16,020 nucleotides of DNA from Syntrophomonadaceae bacterium (lineage in GTDB: Bacteria > Bacillota > Syntrophomonadia > Syntrophomonadales > Syntrophomonadaceae), in assembly GCA_012522705.1 (NCBI GenBank), contig JAAYJY010000249.1, positions 1 to 16,020 of the forward strand. Direction: 5' to 3'. A program made the position numbers and the translations under genes. Shown one piece after another: positions 7,056-12,686 of this stretch (position 1 is the first letter of the stretch; each line of letters starts with the position of its first letter). The notes under the pieces were generated by a model. It was not told the DNA's origin and searched no databases. It worked only from the letters and a program-made list of their open reading frames with translations.

Positions 7056-8918
7056 ATGCAAACCACACCATTGAGAGGCGGAAGGGGATTTCTCTCCGAG
7101 GAAGAAAAACAGAATAAGCCCCATATCACTATGTCCTTGTTGAAGCGGATATTCAGCTACCTGCGGCCCTACTGGAAGCAGCTGAGCCTGACCCTGCTGG
7201 CCATCGTGGTGTCATCGATATTTGGCATCCTGCCCACCCTATTGACCGGGCGGATTATCGACGACGGACTCATCAACGGGGATCTGGGTATGCTGGTCAC
7301 CCTGATCATCATCTCTCTGGTGGTCCTGGTCATATCCAATCTGATCGGGGGCCTGGAAAGTTACCTCAGCATGTGGATGGCGGCCCACATCACCGGGGAT
7401 ATGCGCAACCAGATGTATCGCCACCTCCAGCAGATGTCGCACCGTTTCTTTGCGGCCAGCCGCCAGGGCGACATCATCACTCGCATGACCAGTGATATCG
7501 ACGGGGTGCAGAGTATGGTCAGCACCACCCTGGTCAACATACTTCGCAACGCTATCCTGCTGGCCGTGGCCCTCACCGCCCTGTTCGCCAAAGATCCCCT
7601 GCTGGCCGCGGTGGGCATGGTAATGGTCCCCCTTTTCATCCTGCCCACCAAGAAAGTGGGCCGGCTCAGGTGGCAGATAACCACCGAATCCAAGCGTCAC
7701 CAGGACGACATGAACCAGATCATCAACGAGACCCTGAGCGTAAGCGGTCAGCTGCTTTCCAAGCTGTTCGTCAACCAAGGACTGGAATTCGAGCGTTACC
7801 AGCAGGCCAACCGCAGCGTGATCGGGCTCAGCATCAAAGAAGGCCTGGCGGGGCGCTGGTTCCGGGTCACCATGAACATCTTCACCAATATCGGGCCCAT
7901 GCTGATCTACCTGGTCGGGGGCCTGCTCATGATCAGATACGGCAATACCACTCTTACCATCGGCGATATCACGGTGATGGTAGCCCTGCTGGGCCGCATG
8001 TACATGCCGGTCAACCAGCTGCTCAACATCCAGGTGGACCTGATCCGCTCTTTGGCCCTGTTCGACCGGATCTTCTCCTACTTTGACCTGCCGGTGGAGA
8101 TAAAGAACGCACCCGACGCGGCGGTCCCGGAGCGTTTCGAGGGCGATCTCAGTTTCGAAGCAGTCCATTTCCATTATGACCAAGGGCAGCCTATACTCAA
8201 GGATATTAATTTCACCGTGGCAAAAGGCCGCTCGCTGGCTATCGTCGGTCCTTCGGGGGCGGGCAAATCGACCATCATCAATCTCATCCCCCGCCTTTAT
8301 GACGTGACCGGGGGAGCGATCCGCATCGACGGCATCGACATCAGGAAGCTGGACCTGGATTTCCTGCGCGGTAATATCGGGGTGGTGACCCAGGATACCT
8401 ATCTCTTCAATGGCACCATCCGCGACAACCTGCTCTATGCCAAATCCGGGGCCAGCCCGGCGGAGCTTGAGGAGGCCTGCCGGGAAGCCCAGATCCACGA
8501 TTTCATCAGCGGGCTGCCGGACGGCTACGACACTGTAGTCGGCAACCGGGGTATAAAGCTGTCCGGGGGCGAGAAACAAAGGATTTCCATCGCCCGCATC
8601 ATCCTGCGGCGGCCCCCCCTGGTGATCTTCGATGAGGCTACCTCCTCCCTGGATTCCATCTCGGAAAGCCTCATCCAGGAGGCAATCGGCCCCCTGCTGG
8701 CCCGCAGCACCAGCATCGTTATTGCCCACCGCCTGTCCACGGTGATGGCCGCCGACCAGATACTGGTGGTGGACCAGGGCCGGGTGGTGGAAAGAGGCCG
8801 CCACGCCGAGTTGCTTCAGCAGGAAGGGTTGTACAAGGAATTGTACGAAACCCAGTTCCGGGAAGCCGCTGCCGGCGAAGCCGGGGGGAGCGGAGACAAA
8901 TACGAGAGTGTAGCCTAG
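7056..8918 (+). CDS. ABC exporter, fused membrane and ATPase domains (multidrug/lipid type)
   Basis: 620-residue half-transporter with the exporter fold: six membrane helices (about 42-345) and an ATPase domain (about 365-600). Motifs are Walker A GPSGAGKST (398-406), Q-loop VTQDTYLF (Gln446), signature LSGGEKQR (502-509), Walker B LVIFDE (522-527), D-loop SSLD and H-loop His558 in IAHRLST. All catalytic residues are intact, so it should work as a homodimer resembling BmrA or MsbA. Compared with relatives it has about 25 extra polar N-terminal residues before MSLLKRIFSYLRPYW. The upstream ATG is kept because it abuts the marR stop and has a weak AGGTG site, whereas the internal ATG at 7131 has none. 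Context with MarR suggests inducible efflux of a toxic amphiphile; the substrate is not determinable. Confidence 0.93.
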   Translation: MQTTPLRGGRGFLSEEEKQNKPHITMSLLKRIFSYLRPYWKQLSLTLLAIVVSSIFGILPTLLTGRIIDDGLINGDLGMLVTLIIISLVVLVISNLIGGLESYLSMWMAAHITGDMRNQMYRHLQQMSHRFFAASRQGDIITRMTSDIDGVQSMVSTTLVNILRNAILLAVALTALFAKDPLLAAVGMVMVPLFILPTKKVGRLRWQITTESKRHQDDMNQIINETLSVSGQLLSKLFVNQGLEFERYQQANRSVIGLSIKEGLAGRWFRVTMNIFTNIGPMLIYLVGGLLMIRYGNTTLTIGDITVMVALLGRMYMPVNQLLNIQVDLIRSLALFDRIFSYFDLPVEIKNAPDAAVPERFEGDLSFEAVHFHYDQGQPILKDINFTVAKGRSLAIVGPSGAGKSTIINLIPRLYDVTGGAIRIDGIDIRKLDLDFLRGNIGVVTQDTYLFNGTIRDNLLYAKSGASPAELEEACREAQIHDFISGLPDGYDTVVGNRGIKLSGGEKQRISIARIILRRPPLVIFDEATSSLDSISESLIQEAIGPLLARSTSIVIAHRLSTVMAADQILVVDQGRVVERGRHAELLQQEGLYKELYETQFREAAAGEAGGSGDKYESVA

Positions 8919-8994
8919 CCGCACGCTAAAGGCGGACAGGTCAATGAAGAAATATACTCATACCCATCACCTTCCTGGAATACTGTGCGGACAA

Positions 8995-10002
8995 TTATAA
9001 CAGCCAGGCATTGAATCCGTTCAGAACGTAACCAATTATTATTATCCCAACTATCACTACGGTAACAAAGACAGCCATCAGCCTGGATTTGACCACTTGA
9101 TTGAGCATTATCAAAGAGGGCGGGGAAATGGCGGTTACTGCCATCATGAAACCCAACACCGTCCCTACCCCCACACCTTTATAGACCAGAGCCTCGGCGA
9201 TGGGCAGCGCTCCAAAGATATCCGCATACATGGGGATGCCGATAGCGGTGGCCAGCAGTACCGAATACCACTTGTCCTGGCCCAACAGGGCGGAGATCAT
9301 TTCGGCCGGGATCCAGTTGTGAATGGCGGCTCCAATCGCCACCCCGATCACGATATAGATCCAGATCCGTTTTACGATGTCGGTTACCTGATCCCATGCG
9401 TAGGCCATTCTTTCCCGTCGGGTCATAGTTGTTTCTTTTTCAAAATCTGAAATCTCTTGATGAAAAACGAATGGGGCTACATATTGCTCCAATTGCATCT
9501 TGCTGATGATGGTTCCGCCCACTATAGCCAGCAACACGCCTACCACCACATAGACGATCGCGATCTTCCAATTGAAGATGCTGGCCAGGAGGATCATGGA
9601 GGCCAGATCCACAAACGGCGACGAAAGTAGGAAAGAAAACGTTACCCCCAGGGGCAGACCGGCGCTGGTAAATCCGATGAAGAGCGGGATGGAGGAACAT
9701 GAACAGAACGGGGTGATGGTACCCAGCAACGCTCCCAGAGTATTGCCGGTAATCCCCCTGAACCTCCCCAAGATGGCCCGGGTCCGCTCCGGCGGAAAAT
9801 AACTCTGAATATAGGACACCAGATAAATAAGCACGGTCAGGAGAATGAATATCTTGATGATGTCATAAATAAAAAAGTGTATGCTGCCGCCCAACCTGGT
9901 ACTGACATCCAAGCCGAAAACATTTTCCACCAGTGACCACACCAGCTCGTGTAACCACTGCATCTTGAGCAGCTGGTCGTTGAGAAAACGGAGGATAAAC
10001 AT
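8995..10002 (-). CDS. arsP: ArsP/DUF318-family permease, probable arsenical exporter
   Basis: 335-residue polytopic membrane protein of the predicted permease family DUF318 (YraQ/ArsP). About eight to ten hydrophobic helices are visible in two halves, divided by a charged cytoplasmic loop near 185-205 (EKETTMTRRERM). The first half contains the family signature TPFCSCSSIP (97-106), with Cys100 and Cys102 able to bind thiophilic metalloids. The second half has GIPMYADIFGALP and a SPPSL turn. Studied ArsP proteins export trivalent organoarsenicals; here the gene follows arsR and a small CxxC protein, which supports an arsenic role, but inorganic As(III) transport is unproven. The start has only a weak AGG-containing ribosome site. 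It converges with the ABC exporter gene, and no clear terminator lies between them. Confidence 0.83.
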   Translation of the reverse strand: MFILRFLNDQLLKMQWLHELVWSLVENVFGLDVSTRLGGSIHFFIYDIIKIFILLTVLIYLVSYIQSYFPPERTRAILGRFRGITGNTLGALLGTITPFCSCSSIPLFIGFTSAGLPLGVTFSFLLSSPFVDLASMILLASIFNWKIAIVYVVVGVLLAIVGGTIISKMQLEQYVAPFVFHQEISDFEKETTMTRRERMAYAWDQVTDIVKRIWIYIVIGVAIGAAIHNWIPAEMISALLGQDKWYSVLLATAIGIPMYADIFGALPIAEALVYKGVGVGTVLGFMMAVTAISPPSLIMLNQVVKSRLMAVFVTVVIVGIIIIGYVLNGFNAWLL

Positions 10003-10043
10003 CAGGATCGCCTGCCTTTACTTGCGCCCTCACGAACGGGAGC

Positions 10044-10286
10044 TTATGCCAATTCTTCCTGGATATATTTCTTTATCTCTTGCCGTTTGGGAACCTTGCC
10101 GGCCACCTTGACCTTGCCGTTGACTACCAGAGCCGGGGTGGACATGATCTTGTAAGACATGATCTCCCGGATATCCTTTACCTTCTTCACATCGGCAGCC
10201 ACATCCATCTCCGCCAAGGCATTGATGACCTCTTTCTCCAGCTTCTCGCACCTGCCACAACCAGTTCCCAGTATCTTGATGTCCAT
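10044..10286 (-). CDS. Small thioredoxin-like (redox-active disulfide) protein
   Basis: 80-residue minimal thioredoxin-fold protein of the MTH895/TM0996 'redox-active disulfide protein 2' family. The active site CGRC (Cys10, Cys13) sits right after the first strand, and TPALVVNGKV (about 51-60) carries the cis-proline that faces the disulfide. AAGGAG is ten bases before the ATG. It lies between arsR and the permease, an arrangement known from many arsenic loci. It could supply electrons to the arsenate reductase domain encoded on the divergent arm or hand As(III) to the permease; both roles are inferred. The length is normal for this compact family, about three quarters of a standard thioredoxin. 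Confidence 0.87.
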   Translation of the reverse strand: MDIKILGTGCGRCEKLEKEVINALAEMDVAADVKKVKDIREIMSYKIMSTPALVVNGKVKVAGKVPKRQEIKKYIQEELA

Positions 10287-10382
10287 TTATTCGTTTCTCC
10301 TTTGACATTTTTTCAATGATCGCTTTCAACAGCCACGATTGGCTTTACAAGCAAGGACGTCTTCATAGTCTTCCAATCCCAG

Positions 10383-10697
10383 TTATCTGGCGGATTCATC
10401 GGCCAGTTCGGGGATGTTCTCCAGGCGGTCCTGCATCAGCGCAGCCAGGGGAATCACCCGGGCGCCCTGAAGAATGGTTTCGTTCACGGTAAGGTACGAG
10501 TTTTGCCGCACCTTGCGTTCGTTCACCAGCCCCGCCTTCTTCAGCACCTTGACATGCTGGGAGATGCGCGGCTGGCTCATGTCCAGTACTGCCGCCAGTT
10601 CACAGATGCACAGCTCCCGCTCCGCCAGGAGCCGGATGATCTTGAGCAGGGTCGGCTCACACAGGGCTTTGAGTATTTTAACCGTATTGTCAATCAT
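10383..10697 (-). CDS. arsR: ArsR/SmtB-family metalloid-responsive repressor
   Basis: 104-residue winged-helix repressor. The signature ELCICELAAVLD (about 27-38) contains the two cysteines CIC that, in ArsR proteins, form the As(III)/Sb(III) site on the DNA-binding helix. The recognition helix QPRISQHVKVLKKAGLV and the wing RKVRQNSYLTV follow. The start is placed at the ATG at 10697, eight bases after AGGTG, because it matches the usual ArsR N-terminus (ILKALCEPTLLKIIRLL). A longer version from a TTG at 10859 would add 54 residues unlike any ArsR. It is the first gene of the minus-strand ars arm, and its likely operator overlaps the promoter at 10892-10912. It probably represses both divergent arms. 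Confidence 0.9.
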   Translation of the reverse strand: MIDNTVKILKALCEPTLLKIIRLLAERELCICELAAVLDMSQPRISQHVKVLKKAGLVNERKVRQNSYLTVNETILQGARVIPLAALMQDRLENIPELADESAR

Positions 10698-10708
10698 GAA
10701 GTCAGCAC

Positions 10709-10860
10709 CTATCCTTTTTCTCGATGGGCTCGGATCATCTCCGGTCCGAAGCGCTCTTTCTTGAAGTATAAGGCCACATTGACCCGCGCGGCCAGCAGCC
10801 GAGCCTCCACCGGAGATCCGGTGACAGTGGCCAAGGCCAGACCTGAATTCCGATTCCAAG
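10709..10860 (-). pseudogene. Coding-like frame in the arsR leader, possible gene remnant
   Basis: In a frame different from arsR, the minus strand reads through about 50 codons with normal codon choice, including ALATVTGSPVEARLLAARVN and VALYFKKERFGPEMIRA. It ends at a TAG (10711-10709) that overlaps the arsR ribosome binding site AGGTG. No ATG or GTG starts it near its upstream end; a TTG within it would give only 41 residues. The stop/ribosome-site overlap is typical of a real upstream operon partner, so it may be the surviving 3' end of a lost gene or a small leader peptide. I do not recognise the family. Confidence 0.35.
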
Positions 10861-10891
10861 CCTTTATGCGTCTATTGTTATATGCGCCCTT

Positions 10892-10912
10892 GCTTATATA
10901 ATATAACTAAGC
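10892..10912. promoter_or_regulatory. Probable ArsR operator
   Basis: GCTTA-N11-TAAGC encloses the AT-rich dyad TTATAT-N-ATATAA (10894-10906), the style of site bound by ArsR/SmtB dimers. It covers the -10 box of the minus-strand arsR promoter. Assignment is inferred from position and symmetry. Confidence 0.55.
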
Positions 10913-10925
10913 TATGGTTTGTCAA
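10898..10925 (-). promoter_or_regulatory. arsR-arm promoter
   Basis: Minus-strand consensus TTGACA (10925-10920), a 16-base spacer and TATTAT (10903-10898). Transcription would start near 10890, leaving a leader of roughly 190 bases before arsR. The -10 lies inside the putative ArsR operator. Confidence 0.65.
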
Positions 10926-10948
10926 GCGTGTCGTAAATTTTCTATAGT
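10919..10948 (+). promoter_or_regulatory. Promoter of the plus-strand arsenic arm
   Basis: Plus-strand TTGTCA (10919-10924), an 18-base spacer and TATAGT (10943-10948), each five of six matches to consensus. The -35 box occupies the same bases as the -35 of the opposite arsR promoter. A perfect GTATG-N-CATAC dyad at 10960-10970 lies near the expected start site and could be a second control site. Confidence 0.5.
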
Positions 10949-11039
10949 AACCAATTCTTGTATGTCATACTGATTTCACTGTGAGGTCTTCCGGCATGTG
11001 CGTTCAAACCATTCTCAAGCAACAAATAGGGGGGAGCGC

Positions 11040-11162
11040 CGCGGAGCCAAGCTCTCCGGGAACGCCCGGGAACCGAGCACCGAAGACTACCAGTTGGTTG
11101 ATCTGGTGGCCGACGTGATGTTCGCCGGGGTGGACCTGATCATCGCCGCCAACAACCAGTAA
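11040..11162 (+). pseudogene. 3' remnant of an unidentified gene before the DUF2703-ArsC fusion
   Basis: The frame ending in TAA (11160-11162) encodes a coding-like tail that includes SGNAREPSTEDYQLVDLVAD and MFAGVDLIIAANNQ. The same TAAAGGAG supplies the ribosome site of the next gene, which suggests they were consecutive genes of one operon. The frame is open back to a TGA at 10971; the only upstream start is a GTG at 10998, giving a 54-residue protein with a poorly structured N-terminus. I favour a 5'-deleted gene over an intact small protein. I do not recognise the family. Confidence 0.45.
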
Positions 11163-11175
11163 AGGAGAATGGATA

Positions 11176-12165
11176 ATGACCAAAACCGATCTTAACAAAA
11201 ACTGCTGCGATGGGGAACCAGGGTGCTGTACACCGGCTGTCTCGCCCATCATCATGGAAAAGCCCGCAAGGAAGATAACCATCGATTTTCTCTACCTGGA
11301 TCTGAGCGTGTGCACCCGCTGCCAGGGAGCCGGCACCAGCCTGGATGATGCCCTGGCCGAAGTCGCGGGGGTGCTGGCGGCAACCGGGGTGGAGGCAGCC
11401 GTCAACAAGGTCAATGTCAACACCGCCGCCCGGGCAGAACAATACCAATTTATCAGTTCGCCTGCCATCAGGATCGACGGCCGGGATATCCAGTTGGACG
11501 TCCGGGAAAGCTTGTGCGAATCGTGCGGGGATCTGTGCGGAGACCAGGTGGATTGCCGGGTGTGGGTTTACCAGGGTCAGGAGTACACCGTTCCCCCCAA
11601 GGGGATGATCATCGAGGCCATCCTGAAAGCCGTCTACGGGGGGCAGCCCTCCGCCGGGAATGAGCCCGGGGCATACGTTATGCCCGATAATCTGCGCAAC
11701 TTCTACGCGGCTATGACCAGAGGGATACAAATGAGCGAGAAACCGAAAGTCCTCTTTATCTGCAGCTACAATTCCGCCCGTTCGCAAATGGCTGAAGCCC
11801 TGTTGAGGATGTTGTACGGCGACCGCTTCGATTCGTACAGTGCCGGTGTGGCTGCGTCCGGTGTTGATCTTTATGCTGTCCAAGCCATGGAGCAATTGGG
11901 GGTAGACATATCAGAGCACTGCTCCAAGAGCCTGGCCGAGTTGGCTGGCATGGAATTCGACTATGTGGTCACGGTATGCGATGCTGCCCGGGAAGCCTGT
12001 CCCTATTTCCCCGGCCGCCAGGTACTGCACCACGACTTCGCCAAGCCATCCAATCAGGGCAGTGAAGAGGACATCCAGGCCTCCTATGCCAGGGTGAGAG
12101 ACGAGCTTCGGGCCTGGATCGAAAAACAATTCGGCACCCAAAGTCCAGGGGAGGATTCAGTTTAA
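11176..12165 (+). CDS. arsC: DUF2703-ArsC fusion: arsenate reductase with cysteine-rich N-terminal domains
   Basis: 329 residues in three parts. A short N-terminal tail carries two vicinal cysteine pairs (Cys10-Cys11, Cys17-Cys18), a pattern used elsewhere (for example ArsD) to hold As(III). A DUF2703 domain (about 32-157) has CTRC (46-49) and a cluster at Cys114, 117, 121 and 127. After a linker comes an LMW-phosphatase-type ArsC (about 189-320): the P-loop CSYNSAR (Cys196 to Arg202) and the resolving pair Cys268 and Cys275 in VTVCDAAREACPYFPG, equivalent to the Cys10/82/89 triad of thioredoxin-linked ArsC. It should reduce arsenate to arsenite. An AAAGGAG lies eight bases before the ATG. 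Met186 has a GAGGG upstream and could give a separate ArsC. DUF2703 is usually separate and of unknown biochemical role, so the fusion implies direct transfer between the parts. Confidence 0.9.
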   Translation: MTKTDLNKNCCDGEPGCCTPAVSPIIMEKPARKITIDFLYLDLSVCTRCQGAGTSLDDALAEVAGVLAATGVEAAVNKVNVNTAARAEQYQFISSPAIRIDGRDIQLDVRESLCESCGDLCGDQVDCRVWVYQGQEYTVPPKGMIIEAILKAVYGGQPSAGNEPGAYVMPDNLRNFYAAMTRGIQMSEKPKVLFICSYNSARSQMAEALLRMLYGDRFDSYSAGVAASGVDLYAVQAMEQLGVDISEHCSKSLAELAGMEFDYVVTVCDAAREACPYFPGRQVLHHDFAKPSNQGSEEDIQASYARVRDELRAWIEKQFGTQSPGEDSV

Positions 12166-12250
12166 CCCGCGGACTGATGGCTTTTGAACCGTTGGTGAGA
12201 AAACAGGGGGACGATCCGGAACCACTGAAAATGCAAAGAATTGTTCTGGG

Positions 12251-12312
12251 GTATGCATAATACATTGGCAGACGTTAAGCGATAGCGTGGAAGCCAGTAT
12301 ATTTATGCATGC
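12251..12312. repeat. Imperfect 19-20 bp inverted repeat, 62 bp overall
   Basis: The arms at 12251-12269 (gtatgcataatacattggc) and 12293-12312 (gccagtatatttatgcatgc) are complementary apart from a few bases, with a perfect outer match ATGCATAA/TTATGCAT. It could be a large hairpin or a miniature insertion-like remnant. The short ORF stub ends inside its left arm. Confidence 0.45.
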
Positions 12313-12386
12313 CTCATATCGGCAAAATAGCTTCCTCAGTGGTCTCGGACGGTCCTAATCCTCACCATGCATCATGTGCTGCAAGC

Positions 12387-12490
12387 GACATTCTTGGGTT
12401 GCGCCGGCTGCGCTCAGGATGACACTTGGAATATCACTCTGAACGTAGTGAAGAGGCTCACTGCTTTCTTCGCCCAGAGTCGAGTAAGAT
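12387..12490. repeat. REP-like intergenic repeats
   Basis: Read on the minus strand, 12424-12387 begins TGTCATCCTGAGCGCAGCC and later has AAGAATGTC. Read on the plus strand, 12432-12462 is ATCACTCTGAACGTAGTGAAG and continues to CTCACTG. Both resemble the widespread bacterial intergenic motif TCATTCTGAGCGnAGCGAAGAATCT, here in inverted orientation about eight bases apart. A third weaker copy (CTCTGGGCGAAGAA, minus strand) lies at about 12489-12466. Such units can form stem-loops in transcripts. Confidence 0.5.
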
Positions 12491-12531
12491 TAAAACCATT
12501 CTCTCAAAGAAGCAGTTACTCCCACCCATAC

Positions 12532-12569
12532 AAAAGCCGATGCTCCCAAGTCGGAGCACCGGCTTTTTT
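12532..12569 (+). terminator. Strong intrinsic terminator, possibly bidirectional
   Basis: AAAAGCCGATGCTCC, loop CAAGTC, GGAGCACCGGCTTTTTT: a stem of about 13-14 pairs with one mismatch and a six-T tail on the plus strand. It would end the plus-strand arsenic transcript about 370 bases past its last gene. On the minus strand the tail is only four T residues, so it may also work, less well, for the gene ending at 12687. Confidence 0.85.
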
Positions 12570-12686
12570 CCGGTCACAACGCTTACCCTTCTATGAGCCG
12601 GGGCAGACGCTCCCCCAGCTTGGGGCGAGGCAACAAAACCGTCCGCACCCTACTGCCTTACTCAAGCAAAAGGTCCGCCCCATGCA

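Larger units (their letters stand above)
12166..12531. other. Gene-poor stretch after the arsenic arm
   Basis: About 370 bases before the terminator. It holds a 27-codon plus-strand stub (12177-12260, MAFEPLVRKQGDDPEP...GYA then TAA) without a ribosome site, possibly the cut-off start of another gene. Its end falls in an imperfect inverted repeat (12251-12312). REP-like repeats follow at 12387-12490. No intact gene is visible. Confidence 0.4.

Noticed and set aside
7239..8924. 561-codon open frame on the minus strand
   Set aside because: It is antisense to the ABC exporter, which has every catalytic motif. The antisense product is low-complexity (Asp, His, Gly, Gln rich) with no domain.
8919..8990. 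CCGCAC ... GTGCGG inverted repeat between the convergent ABC exporter and permease genes
   Set aside because: The loop is about 60 bases and there is no T-run, so it is probably chance and not a terminator.
10698..10859. 54-residue N-terminal extension of arsR from a TTG
   Set aside because: The extension matches no ArsR and has poor composition, while the ATG at 10697 has a well-placed ribosome site and the standard N-terminus.
11140..11895. 251-codon minus-strand frame
   Set aside because: Antisense to the DUF2703-ArsC gene, whose motifs are unmistakable.
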